Notes under the pieces: generated by a model | What the model was told of the DNA's origin: nothing | What the model saw: the letters and a program-made list of their open reading frames with translations, nothing else | Databases searched by the model: none | In this document: piece by piece, positions 6,297 to 14,524 of the stretch | Layout of the letters: every line of letters starts with the position of its first letter | How positions within the stretch are numbered: position 1 is the first letter of the stretch | Position numbers and translations under genes: made by a program | Source: Gemmatimonadota bacterium | Lineage (GTDB): Bacteria > JBHIER01 > G020348925 | NCBI GenBank assembly: GCA_020348925.1 | Contig: CP070758.1 | Location: forward strand, 3,327,360 to 3,356,581 | Length of the DNA stretch: 29,222 nt | Direction: 5' to 3'

Positions 6297-8210
6297 CTAT
6301 TCCTGCAGTAACGTGTCCATTTCGTCAACCAGGCGGCCCATGAGTTTGGCCACCGCTTCAACAGGTTCGGGTGAAGTCATGTCGACGCCGGCGTCCTTCA
6401 GGACGTTAATGGAATAGTCCGAGCTGCCGCTGGCGAGGAAGCTGAGATACCGGTCCAGGGTTTCGGTGTCCCCGGCCAGGATTTTTTGGGCCAAGGCCTC
6501 CCCTGCAGAAAGCCCTGTGGCGTATTGGTAGACATAAAAAGTGCGATAAAAATGGGGTATCCGCGCCCAGTTGAGTTCATACATCTCGTCCATGACGAAA
6601 TCGGGTCCGTAGTATTTCTGGTAGAGATCCTTCATAATGGCATTGAACTCTCTCGTCGTCAATGCCTCGCCGGCTTCGACCCTTTCGTGAACCGTCTTCT
6701 CAAACTCCGCGAAAAGGACCTGGATGTAGACCGTACCGCGGATGTTGTCGATATATTGGTTGAGCAGATAGAGCTTTTCGTCTCGATCCACCGTCGTTTT
6801 CAGCAGGTAATCCATGAGAAGGGCCTCGTTGACGGTCGAGGCCACCTCTGCCACAAAGATGCTGTAATCCCCGTAGATATACGGCTGCGTGTTCCCGGTG
6901 TAGTAGGAGTGGAGGGCGTGCCCCATCTCGTGGGCCAGAGTGAACACATCGTCCAGCTCATTGTCGTAGTTCATGAGGATGACCGGGTGCGCGCCGTAGA
7001 CATAGGAGGAGTAAGCGCCGGAACGCTTGCCCTGGTTTTCGTAGACATCGACCCAACCGGATTTGAACCCCGTCTTCAGATCCCTGATGTATTGCGGCCC
7101 CAGGGGTTGAAGCCCTTTCTCCAGTAGGTTCATGGCCTCCTCGTACGGTATCTCTTTTTTCAGTTTCGGAAGAAGCGGCACGTAGAGGTCATAAGAATGG
7201 AGCTCGTCGAGCTTCATCATGCGCTTTCGCAAACTCATGAACTTGTGCATCGGTTCGAGATAGTCGTTGATGGTGCTGATCAAATTGTTGTAAACGGCCA
7301 CCGGTATATTTCCTGCATCCAGAGAAGATTCAAGGGATGAATCGTATTTTCGTGTTTTGGCGTAGAAGATGTCGCGCTTGATCTGGGAGCCGAGGAGTGC
7401 CGCCAGAGTATTGGACCATTTGTTGTACTCGGTATAGAGGGCGTCGAATGCGTCCTGTCGAACCCTGCGGTCAGAAGATCTCATGAAGCTGAAAAAGCGA
7501 CCCTTCGTCACCTCAACTTCATTTCCATCTTCGTCAACGATACTGGGGAACTTGATATCGGCGTTGTTGAACATGTTAAAGATCTGATACGGACCGCGAG
7601 TGACTTCCCCGGCCATGGCCAGGATTTCCTCCTGTTCGGGTGGCAGGATATGGGCCTTGGAGCGGACGAGGTCCTCGAAGTAGTGGCGATATACCTCTAA
7701 CTTTTCGTTGCGCTCGACAAAATCCCAGAGTTTGGCTTCAGGGATGGCTGTTATCTCCGGGTCGATAAAGGCGGTCGCCTGGCCGACCTCAGAATATAAA
7801 CTGGCAATACGATCGCGCATGGCCTGATAAGTTTGATCGGCCATGTTCTCATCGTTCCGTCGGGCGGCATACCAGTATAATTTCCCCAGAATCTCGCCGA
7901 CCTGGTTGTCCAGTTCCAAACACTCAAGCAAGTTTTGGGCCGTCTCGTCAAGAGTCCCTTCGTAACGTTTAAACTGATCCAAAATGTTTTTTGCTTTTAA
8001 AAAATCCTTCTCCCAGAATTCATCGGTCGCGTAGACGTCGTCCAGACGCCATTTATATTTCTTGTCGATCTCATCACGCGCAGGGAGTTTCTTCACCTCT
8101 TGGGCACTTGCGGTTGAGACGAGAAAAGCAAAGAGAAGAATGACTGTCAAAGTGAAACCGATGACTTTTCGTACACGAAACAACGACTTGGTTGTGTTGA
8201 ACTTCATCAT
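6297..8210 (-). CDS. pepF: Exported oligoendopeptidase F-like M3 zinc metallopeptidase
   Basis: A 637-residue M3B (PepF) enzyme for cleaving medium-length oligopeptides. The zinc site is H427EMGH431 with E455 in VAEVAS. The substrate-side motif PHFYRTFYVYQY follows at about 552-563. The N-terminus carries a basic region and a hydrophobic stretch ending VSTASAQ (about residues 15-37), a signal peptide or membrane anchor. PepF is usually cytoplasmic, so export is the odd point. Two ATGs (8210 and 8207, MMKF) follow AAGGAGG; the second gives better spacing (4 nt instead of 1). With the downstream S9 enzyme it suggests extracytoplasmic peptide breakdown. The terminator at 6201-6240 ends the transcript. 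Confidence 0.93.
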   Translation of the reverse strand: MMKFNTTKSLFRVRKVIGFTLTVILLFAFLVSTASAQEVKKLPARDEIDKKYKWRLDDVYATDEFWEKDFLKAKNILDQFKRYEGTLDETAQNLLECLELDNQVGEILGKLYWYAARRNDENMADQTYQAMRDRIASLYSEVGQATAFIDPEITAIPEAKLWDFVERNEKLEVYRHYFEDLVRSKAHILPPEQEEILAMAGEVTRGPYQIFNMFNNADIKFPSIVDEDGNEVEVTKGRFFSFMRSSDRRVRQDAFDALYTEYNKWSNTLAALLGSQIKRDIFYAKTRKYDSSLESSLDAGNIPVAVYNNLISTINDYLEPMHKFMSLRKRMMKLDELHSYDLYVPLLPKLKKEIPYEEAMNLLEKGLQPLGPQYIRDLKTGFKSGWVDVYENQGKRSGAYSSYVYGAHPVILMNYDNELDDVFTLAHEMGHALHSYYTGNTQPYIYGDYSIFVAEVASTVNEALLMDYLLKTTVDRDEKLYLLNQYIDNIRGTVYIQVLFAEFEKTVHERVEAGEALTTREFNAIMKDLYQKYYGPDFVMDEMYELNWARIPHFYRTFYVYQYATGLSAGEALAQKILAGDTETLDRYLSFLASGSSDYSINVLKDAGVDMTSPEPVEAVAKLMGRLVDEMDTLLQE

Positions 8211-8355
8211 GCCTCCTTGTGTGAAGTTTTACGAAAGGACGACGGACCTCTGATACTGTAACCGTATTTGACAGCGTTACTGCTGATTTTGATTCAGATG
8301 TGAGAAAAATGTATCGAAAATATGTCGCATGTGCATATGTTTTTTGTTCGTAGTC

Positions 8356-8384
8356 TTGACAATCTCACAAAAGGTATGTATATT
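8356..8384 (+). promoter_or_regulatory. Sigma-70 promoter of tRNA-His
   Basis: TTGACA (8356-8361), 17 bp, TATATT (8379-8384). The predicted start at about 8391 lies about 16 nt before the mature tRNA 5' end. A near-consensus match in the right place. Confidence 0.8.
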
Positions 8385-8406
8385 CCATTTTGTACGATAA
8401 CGATGT

Positions 8407-8484
8407 GGTGAGTGTAGCTCAGGTGGCCAGAGCACCAGGTTGTGGCCCTGGGGGTCGGGGGTTCAAGTCCCCTCACTCACCCCA
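8407..8484 (+). tRNA. tRNA-His (anticodon GUG)
   Basis: The cloverleaf reads directly. Acceptor stem GTGAGTG (8408-8414) pairs with CACTCAC (8474-8480). D-arm GCTC/GAGC. Anticodon stem CCAGG/CCTGG around loop TTGTGGC with GTG at 34-36. T-arm GGGGG-TTCAAGT-CCCCT. The extra G(-1) at 8407 faces discriminator C73 (8481), the identity pair of bacterial histidine tRNAs. CCA is encoded (8482-8484). Confidence 0.97.
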
Positions 8485-8722
8485 TTCCTTATTGGCTTAT
8501 CACGTCCTCCCCAAGATCATGCCGGAGATCGAGAGATGTAATGATTTTTGTGCCAAAGAGCTTCAAGAATGCGAGAACATTGAATCATGTGATCCTGAAG
8601 GAAGCCGTGGAGTTTCATCGAGGCTGAGGATTGTTTTCGATAGAATTCGAAGTGGTCATCTGCGGTTCTTCGGTTTAACAGACCAAAGATCTATGTAACA
8701 GGGGTACGGTAAAAAGGTTCCA

Positions 8723-10273
8723 GTGTGTACGAAAGGTGCATATGGTCAGCATGGGATTCGAGAGGAGCTCGACACTCTGAATCAGCGTGTCAAAGAATTG
8801 GAAGCCCTGAACAAGGTGGCCGTCCTCATCAGCTCGACAATGGAGGTGGAGGACATTTTGAAAATCATTCTGGACGAGGCGATCTCTCTCACCGGTAGTG
8901 CCCAGGGCTCCATTTCGATCATCAATCCTGAAGCCCCAAATGGTATGACGACCGTTGTCCGGTGCGAACATTGCGAACTTCAAGATGCCACATACACGGT
9001 CGATCAAAATCTCACGGGATGGGTTTTGCAGAATAAGAAACCGCTGATGGTCAAGGATTTGTCCAATGACGACCGGTTTCCGGGATTTCGTCGTAAGAAT
9101 CATGGAATTCAGAGTGCGCTGAGCCTGCCGCTCGTCTCAAAAGGCACAATGGTTGGAGCGATCAACCTGTGCAATAAAAAGGGAGGCACAGCGTTCACCG
9201 AGGATGATGTGAGACTTGTGTCCATTCTCTCCTCCCAATCCGCACAGGTGATCGAAAGTGCGCGATTGTTTGAGAAGGTTTCCAGGGAAAATATGTCTTT
9301 GAAGAAAGAGGTCAGAGGAAAATATCAATTCAGGAACATTATCGGTCGAAGTTCGGCAATGCAGTCGGTTTTTAAAATGTTGGAGCAGATTGTTCAGAGC
9401 GAGGCAAGTGTTGTTCTTCAGGGTGAGAGCGGTACGGGGAAGGAACTCGTAGCCTGTGCCGTTCACGTCAATGGTCCCAGAGGAGAAAAGCCTTTCGTCC
9501 CGGTGGACTGTGGAGCCATTCCGGAAAATTTATTGGAAAGCGAGCTTTTTGGGTATGTGAAAGGTGCCTTTACAGGTGCGGTGAAGGATAAAATCGGGCT
9601 CTTTCAGGAGGCAAATGGTGGTACCCTCTTTTTGGATGAGATCAGTACTATGAGTCTTCATCTCCAGGCGAAACTCCTGAGAGCTTTACAGGAGAGAGAA
9701 ATCCGTCCCCTGGGAGCGACTGTTGCAAAAAAGATTGATGTCCGGATCATCAGCGCCAGTAGCAGTGACTTGAGAGAACTCGTAGCCCAGGGCTCATTCA
9801 GGGAAGATCTCTACTATCGGCTCAACGTCGTTGTAGTGAACTTACCTCCACTTCGTCAGCGGAAGGAAGATATTTCTTTACTGGCCAATCACTTCTTAGC
9901 GAACTTTCAAAAGTCCACGGGGACGAAACTCAAGAGGTTCAGTTCAGAAGCGATGAGTTTGATGGAGGTGTATGACTGGCCGGGAAATATTCGGGAGCTG
10001 GAAAATGTCGTGGAACGCGCTGTTACAATGGCTTCAGCAAGTGACGAAAATATACAACCCAAGCATCTGCCCGATGAGATCCTTCAAAGCTGTGGCTCCA
10101 TTCCCAGACAGATCGAAGGTCAGAAGCTCAGGGATATTCTGCGGGACATAAAACGAAAAGCCATTGTCGGTGCACTGGAAAAGTATCAGAATAATAAAAC
10201 AAAGGCTGCAGAAGATTTAGGGATTAGTCGACAGGGCATGATTAAGATGATGAAGGAATTGGGCCTCTCTTGA
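8723..10273 (+). CDS. GAF-domain sigma-54-dependent transcriptional activator (NtrC/NifA-type bEBP)
   Basis: 516 residues in three parts. A GAF sensor domain (about 27-182) binds an unknown small ligand or partner. The AAA+ domain has Walker A GESGTGKE (234-241), the sigma-54 contact loop GAFTGA (281-286), Walker B GGTLFLDEI (299-307) and the DWPGNIRELENVVERA segment. A Fis-type HTH (about 473-516, NNKTKAAEDLGISRQGMIKMM) binds enhancer DNA. There is no receiver domain. The sensor I motif, normally ATN, reads SASSSD, so the conserved Asn is Ser. The start is a GTG preceded by AAGG 5-6 bp upstream. A terminator overlaps the stop codon. No adjacent sigma-54 promoter is seen, so its target genes are not evident here. 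Confidence 0.93.
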   Translation: MCTKGAYGQHGIREELDTLNQRVKELEALNKVAVLISSTMEVEDILKIILDEAISLTGSAQGSISIINPEAPNGMTTVVRCEHCELQDATYTVDQNLTGWVLQNKKPLMVKDLSNDDRFPGFRRKNHGIQSALSLPLVSKGTMVGAINLCNKKGGTAFTEDDVRLVSILSSQSAQVIESARLFEKVSRENMSLKKEVRGKYQFRNIIGRSSAMQSVFKMLEQIVQSEASVVLQGESGTGKELVACAVHVNGPRGEKPFVPVDCGAIPENLLESELFGYVKGAFTGAVKDKIGLFQEANGGTLFLDEISTMSLHLQAKLLRALQEREIRPLGATVAKKIDVRIISASSSDLRELVAQGSFREDLYYRLNVVVVNLPPLRQRKEDISLLANHFLANFQKSTGTKLKRFSSEAMSLMEVYDWPGNIRELENVVERAVTMASASDENIQPKHLPDEILQSCGSIPRQIEGQKLRDILRDIKRKAIVGALEKYQNNKTKAAEDLGISRQGMIKMMKELGLS

Positions 10274-10293
10274 AGGAATGTCAAGAGAGTTTT
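10265..10293 (+). terminator. Intrinsic terminator overlapping the bEBP stop codon
   Basis: CTCTCTTGA (10265-10273, which includes the TGA stop) and TCAAGAGAG (10281-10289) form a perfect 9-bp stem with a 7-nt loop, followed by TTTTC. The T-run is short. Confidence 0.7.
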
Positions 10294-10639
10294 CAATTGC
10301 TATGCCAAGAGCGTCCACATTGTAGACAATTATTACTTACTTATTTTTATAGTTTTATACAAAGAGTAGAATAGAAGAGATTTAGTCGTTAACTGAGTTG
10401 ACACCATCCCTGTTGCGTTTCATTTCATCTCTCACCACACATCTTCGGATTTTATTCATTTAATGTTATAATTTTATTGAACTTAGTTGAAACACTCGAC
10501 TTTTTTACATCTCTTTTTCTCCACCGGTATACTTTTCTCTATTTCAATTAGTCAAAGAAAGAGGAAAATGTTGTTCTGCTGGCAGTGGTGTGAAGGGAGG
10601 AGAGTCAGAGCGATCAAGAAATGAACCGAGTGAGGAAGA

Positions 10640-10860
10640 ATCTCCTTGTAATGGAAGATATGTCCGGGTGGGGAAAGCATAATCTTTATGAAATGAAACC
10701 GCTCGATGAAAAGTCTCCTCTGACAGGGGTGAGTGCCTGTCTCTCTGTCCGCTCGAAGGAATGGGATGTATGAGGTGAGATTTGCAGAATGACACTTTAG
10801 TCTTTGTCTCAGATGGGCCTGAGGAGTATCATGTAAAAAAATAGATTTTTTGGAAATCTA
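10640..10860 (+). pseudogene. Possible remnant of a SpoIIE/RsbU-type PP2C serine phosphatase
   Basis: With one in-frame TGA ignored, the frame through about 10745-10850 reads CPLEGMGCMR then DLQNDTLVFVSDGPEEYHV. This resembles the 'G.PLGM ... L..GD.LVFYSDGV.EAR' end of bacterial PP2C-type phosphatases. Just upstream, GKHNLYEMKPLDEKSPL is loosely like the 'AGHNPPLL' region but in another frame. Frames are broken by stops and shifts, so if the reading is right it is a decayed 3' fragment. Phosphatases of this class often act beside GAF or PAS regulators, which makes the position after the bEBP suggestive. The match is weak and by eye. Confidence 0.3.
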
Positions 10861-11657
10861 TAATGCAGATGAATTACGCGTTTCAAGTTTCGGAGTCAAG
10901 GGCACTTTCGTAGGTATGAATAAGGGGAATGCGCATGCATGAAGCGATCGTCGATTAACCGATATGCTCCCCTACCTGGGCGAGCTGACGGATGTGGATG
11001 GATTAAAATGGAGGAAGTTGCCACAGTAATTGTGCATCCGATACTCGCAACCATCTCTCCCAACTGTCAATGCTCGCCCAGGATATTATCCCTCCACTAT
11101 GAAACGGCCTTTCCTCGAGGCCCTCGTAATTTTTTCAGAATCGGCACGCTTTTTTTCAAAAAAAGAGACTGAAGGAAAACGGTCAAATATATCTTCGAAA
11201 ACGTAATGTCTGAGCCCTGTGTGGCAATTTTCCTCTGATTGAAAGGATCGGCTGGTGCCCCTGTCAGGTGTGGGGAAAATTCCTGCCTCGCTGTAAATTG
11301 CAACGGCGCTCGCCGTTCGATAAAAACTTTCATATGAAATGTGCTTCTCGGTTTCTATGGCCACAAAATTCAACAAAATAACACAGACTACTTGACCTCG
11401 AAACGATACGGGCTTCGTAATCCCACCGTGATTCATAAACTCTCATCTTCACCGGTTGACTTTCGCTCGAAACACGATGGCCCTGCACTGCAGGCGGCAT
11501 AAGGGTCATTGAAAATAGGATCATATCCTGTGAATAGAAAATATGCGATTTCGGGGGTCGGTTATGAATGCTGTGGACAACGAAAAAATTGTAGGAGCAT
11601 ATTATTTATGAGGGGATCAATGAAAAAATTCAGTCTTAAAAAAATTAAAAATTTTGC

Positions 11658-11687
11658 TTGACAAAGGTGAGACTCTATATTTATATT
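11658..11687 (+). promoter_or_regulatory. Sigma-70 promoter of the HU-like gene
   Basis: TTGACA (11658-11663), 18 bp, TATATT (11682-11687), about 60 bp before the ATG at 11749. The flanks are very AT-rich, fitting a strong promoter. Confidence 0.65.
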
Positions 11688-11748
11688 AGTTCTAACTTAA
11701 AAATAATAAGTTATTTAATCTTGTTTGAACCTTAGTCAGGGGGGAGTC

Positions 11749-12054
11749 ATGACCATAACCAAGAAGGATTTGGCTTTAAAGGTCAGCGAGGTTACGAAGT
11801 TCAAAAAAAATATGTCCGCAAAAATGGTCGATGCCCTGTTTACTGCCATGCGAGATACGTTGATTGCAGGTAACCGTATAGAAATAAGGGGTTTTGGTGT
11901 TTTTGAAGTTAAGGATACCAAGCCGAAGCCTGCCGCTCGTAATCCGCGGACCGGTGAGATCATTTACGTGCCCGCTCGGCGGAAGACGCATTTCAAACCG
12001 GGTAAGCTGCTGAAAGAAGAGCTTCATAAACCTATCAAAAAAAAACGCAAATGA
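11749..12054 (+). CDS. HU/IHF-family DNA-binding protein
   Basis: This 101-residue nucleoid protein bends DNA as a dimer. It shows the family pattern: N-terminal helices (TKKDLALKVSEVTKF ... MVDALFTAMRDTL), then RIEIRGFGVFEVKD, and the DNA-intercalating arm with PAARNPRTGEIIYVPA (Pro at the RNP tip). The length is about 10 residues above a standard HU because of a Lys-rich tail (HKPIKKKRK). The ATG at 11749 follows GGGGGAG with good spacing; an in-frame start at 11725 lacks this. It has its own promoter. IHF-type proteins assist sigma-54 activation by looping DNA, so a role with the regulators in this window is possible but not shown. Confidence 0.93.
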   Translation: MTITKKDLALKVSEVTKFKKNMSAKMVDALFTAMRDTLIAGNRIEIRGFGVFEVKDTKPKPAARNPRTGEIIYVPARRKTHFKPGKLLKEELHKPIKKKRK

Positions 12055-12374
12055 GGTGATGGAGCCGCAATTGTAAAACACCCGCGTTTTTTCCATTGCG
12101 CGATTGAAGAAATGGAAAGTTAATCCTTGATGCTGTCTGATTTCTTCATTATATTGTGTGTAATGAATAGCAAACCACAACATATTGGGGAAATTGAGTG
12201 AAAAACAATCTTCATAACCTTGGCCACATTGTGGAACTGGAAGAATCACAAGAGACGATAAAATACAGGTCGAGGATGACAGGTCTGAGATAGATTTAAA
12301 AAAAGAGAAAATGTGTGAAGGTTTCTTTGATACCTGTTGTTTCTGAATTCTCGAGGTGAGATAAAGTAAAGGTT
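12055..12374. other. Intergenic region between HU and M23 genes
   Basis: Nothing gene-like. AAAAAACGC in the HU 3' end and GCGTTTTTT about 40 bp later are complementary and could act as a large-loop terminator. The evidence is weak. Confidence 0.5.
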
Positions 12375-13295
12375 ATGATTAAGAAAGTATTCACTATTAT
12401 GGTCATTCCAGATCATAATAGCTCAAAGGTTCGGGTGATGAAACTGCCCGTTTTTTTTATATGTGTTGTCGGTTTTCTGTGTGCCGTATGGATTGGGATC
12501 TTCTGCTTTTATATGTGGGGATATTATAATGAGGCTGTGGAAAGGTCGGCGTATGACCAGTTGATTGAAGAGAAGGGACTCTATATTCGACAGCTTGGCC
12601 AATTGGATTCACAAATTGATAGTTTGAAATCGGAAATTGATTTTCTGGCTCAGCAAGATAGGTTGTTGAGGCTGTTGGCTGAATTACCGGAGATCGACGA
12701 AGAGACCAGGAAAGTCGGCGTGGGAGGCGCCGCGCTCGCTTTTGATGAATTCGATTCAAATACCAGTATCTCAGGTCTTCCTCCCTCCATGGAAGTGAAC
12801 ATCGATCAATTGTTGCGCGAAACGGCTCTGCTTAAAACCAGTTTTGATGAAATTGAGAGCACATTCAAAGAGCAGAAGGATCTCCTCGATCATACGCCGA
12901 CAATCATGCCCACGCAAGGATGGTTCAGTTCGTATTTCGGACGACGTCGCGATCCATTTACCGGAAGACGCCAATTCCACCGCGGTGTTGATATCGCTGG
13001 CAGGAAAGGGACACCTATATATGTTACTGCGGATGGTACGGTTAAAAATTGCATCCACGATAAAAACTTGGGTCGTCTTCTGATAATCGATCACGGATAT
13101 GGCTTAGAGACGCGCTACGGTCACCTTCAGAAGAGTCTGGTTAAAAAAGGGCAGGAGGTGAAGCGAGGTCAAAAAATCGCCTTAATGGGCAGTACCGGTC
13201 GATCGACAAGCTCCCACCTCCATTATGAAGTGAAATTGAATGGGCGACATCAGAATCCTTTGAATTATTTTTATGCCGATGAGGTCGTCGATTAA
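12375..13295 (+). CDS. Membrane-anchored M23 (LytM/MepM-type) peptidoglycan endopeptidase
   Basis: A 306-residue cell-wall enzyme or divisome-type regulator. It has one N-terminal membrane helix (about 23-48, VFFICVVGFLCAVWIGIF). A periplasmic coiled coil follows (about 55-100, IRQLGQLDSQIDSLKSEIDF), then a C-terminal M23 domain (about 180-300). The zinc and catalytic residues are present: H202 and D206 in FHRGVDIA, H250 in YGHL, H281 and H283 in HLHYEV, so it should be active, unlike EnvC-type proteins. It is expected to cut peptide cross-links. The ATG at 12375 has only a weak close AAAGG; GAGGTGAG lies about 14 bp upstream. A terminator follows at 13325. Confidence 0.92.
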   Translation: MIKKVFTIMVIPDHNSSKVRVMKLPVFFICVVGFLCAVWIGIFCFYMWGYYNEAVERSAYDQLIEEKGLYIRQLGQLDSQIDSLKSEIDFLAQQDRLLRLLAELPEIDEETRKVGVGGAALAFDEFDSNTSISGLPPSMEVNIDQLLRETALLKTSFDEIESTFKEQKDLLDHTPTIMPTQGWFSSYFGRRRDPFTGRRQFHRGVDIAGRKGTPIYVTADGTVKNCIHDKNLGRLLIIDHGYGLETRYGHLQKSLVKKGQEVKRGQKIALMGSTGRSTSSHLHYEVKLNGRHQNPLNYFYADEVVD

Positions 13296-13734
13296 AATAG
13301 ACGACGACTGTGACTGATTCTGAGGACCTCACTCTTAGGTGGGGTTTTTTTATTGTCCCGATCAGAATGTGAAATATTTTTTCGGTGACGACATGAAGTG
13401 TGAGAAACAGGAAAACCGAATTCTTCGATAGCATTCAGGGCAGGTATCGAGAATCAAAGCAAAGACCAAATACAGATGTCCGAGATCCTCCTGATATTTA
13501 AGAGGCATTGTTCCGGTTCTTCACTCTTTGGACTTGGAATTTATTTTTCGTCCTTTGTGCTTTGAGCGTATTGGGTTCAGTAAGTTTGCGGTCAAGTGAC
13601 AGTGTCGAGCCTTGAGGCCTTTGGGGTGTCCAGGCAAGAAACAGAATAGTCTTGGGAGGGAGACCTCTCGTTAGCCCGTTGGATGGAATGATCGGACGCA
13701 TATTTTCGCTCAGTTTCCCTGGATTTCTGCTTCT
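13296..13734. other. Intergenic region between M23 and DUF523 genes
   Basis: It contains the M23 terminator. The middle (about 13515-13570) is a simple-sequence stretch built on CTTTGGACTT and CTTTGTGCTTTG words, of the kind often found as dispersed intergenic repeats. I see no gene. Confidence 0.5.
13325..13352 (+). terminator. Intrinsic terminator of the M23 gene
   Basis: CCTCAC and GTGGGG form a 6-bp stem (one G-T pair) with a short TCTTAG loop, followed by TTTTTTTATTG, about 30 bp after the stop codon. Confidence 0.7.
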
Positions 13735-14202
13735 ATGGAATATATTGTTAGCGCTTGTTTCGTTGGAGTGAATTGTACATATGATGGGACACACAACTTT
13801 GTTCCTGAGATAGCCGAATTGGTTACCTCCGGCAATGCCCTTCCCCTATGTCCTGAGCAACTGGGAGGTCTTTCGACACCTCGGACACCTGCTGAGATCA
13901 AAGGCGGCGACGGAGACGATGTGCTCAGGGGAAAAGCCTTCGTTCTAACAGAAGGAGGGATCGATGTGACCGCCGCGTATCTCCGCGGTGCTCGGGAAGC
14001 TCTGAGGCTGGCCCGTATCGTTGGGGCGAAAAGGGCAATAACAAAAGATCGGAGTCCCTCCTGTGGATGTGAATATGTATGGCGTGACCATAAACTTGTC
14101 AATGGAAAAGGAGTCATGGCGGCCCTTTTTAGGAGAGAGGGCATTGAAGTCATCGCGATGCGATGTCCATCCTCATGGGATGGTCACGAATTTTTGCCTT
14201 GA
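13735..14202 (+). CDS. DUF523-family protein (possible Fe-S thiouracil desulfurase, TudS-like)
   Basis: A 155-residue cytoplasmic protein matching the DUF523/YbbK pattern along its length: SACFVGVNCTYDG (C8, C14), PLCPEQLGGLSTPR (C39), and KDRSPSCGCEYV (C110, C112). Family members studied as thiouracil desulfurases hold a [4Fe-4S] cluster by three conserved cysteines. C8, C39 and C110 are the likely equivalents here (inference by position). The role would be removal of sulfur from damaged or modified pyrimidines. The length is typical and complete. The ATG has no strong Shine-Dalgarno. It stands alone, with gaps of over 300 bp on both sides. Confidence 0.88.
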   Translation: MEYIVSACFVGVNCTYDGTHNFVPEIAELVTSGNALPLCPEQLGGLSTPRTPAEIKGGDGDDVLRGKAFVLTEGGIDVTAAYLRGAREALRLARIVGAKRAITKDRSPSCGCEYVWRDHKLVNGKGVMAALFRREGIEVIAMRCPSSWDGHEFLP

Positions 14203-14524
14203 AACGATCAGAATCATAGTGGGTGGGAGGAGAACAATTCTGAGCCCTATGTGATGAACACACTAACCCGGCATGATGCCTGAAATGTGTCAGGGGGTGA
14301 GCGGAGACGGGAGCTTTGTTGATGCACGTTGATCGATAAGGTACACTTGTACCAGAAGTTGGTTTCCTTTGACCGGTCACTTCTCGAGAGGGCTTGACCG
14401 ATCCTATGGCGCTTCGCGGTCCCCCGCCTGCACGGATCGCTCCGCTGTTACTCTTGAGGGCACGTTCGAGAAGAATATGGTCACATTCGTTTCAAAAATT
14501 CAGATGATACCGGTTGCCTAAGTT
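14203..14524. other. Intergenic region with two short palindromes
   Basis: No gene is seen. Perfect palindromes GGTACACTTGTACC (14340-14353) and TGACCGGTCA (14370-14379) lie about 150-185 bp before the next start and could be operator sites. This rests on symmetry only. Confidence 0.4.

Larger units (their letters stand above)
10274..11748. other. 1.5-kb gene-poor region
   Basis: There is no intact gene of convincing character. The first 260 bp are AT-rich. Around 10545-10925 there are traces of a decayed gene (separate entry). The middle (10.9-11.6 kb) carries only short, unsupported frames on both strands. The end contains the HU promoter. Confidence 0.6.

Noticed and set aside
3773-8253. 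Several plus-strand and alternate minus-strand frames of 60-225 codons within the two peptidase genes.
   Set aside because: They are shadows of long, well-supported genes in another frame, common in GC-balanced coding DNA.
8390-8698. Open frame of 102 codons across the tRNA.
   Set aside because: It runs through tRNA-His and has no coding character beyond it.
11225-11290. Partial resemblance to the 3' half of a cobalamin riboswitch core (GGTG..., then CGCTGTAAA).
   Set aside because: The central AGGGAA-type box and the paired elements are missing, and no gene follows within 450 bp. A covariance search against the cobalamin family would decide.
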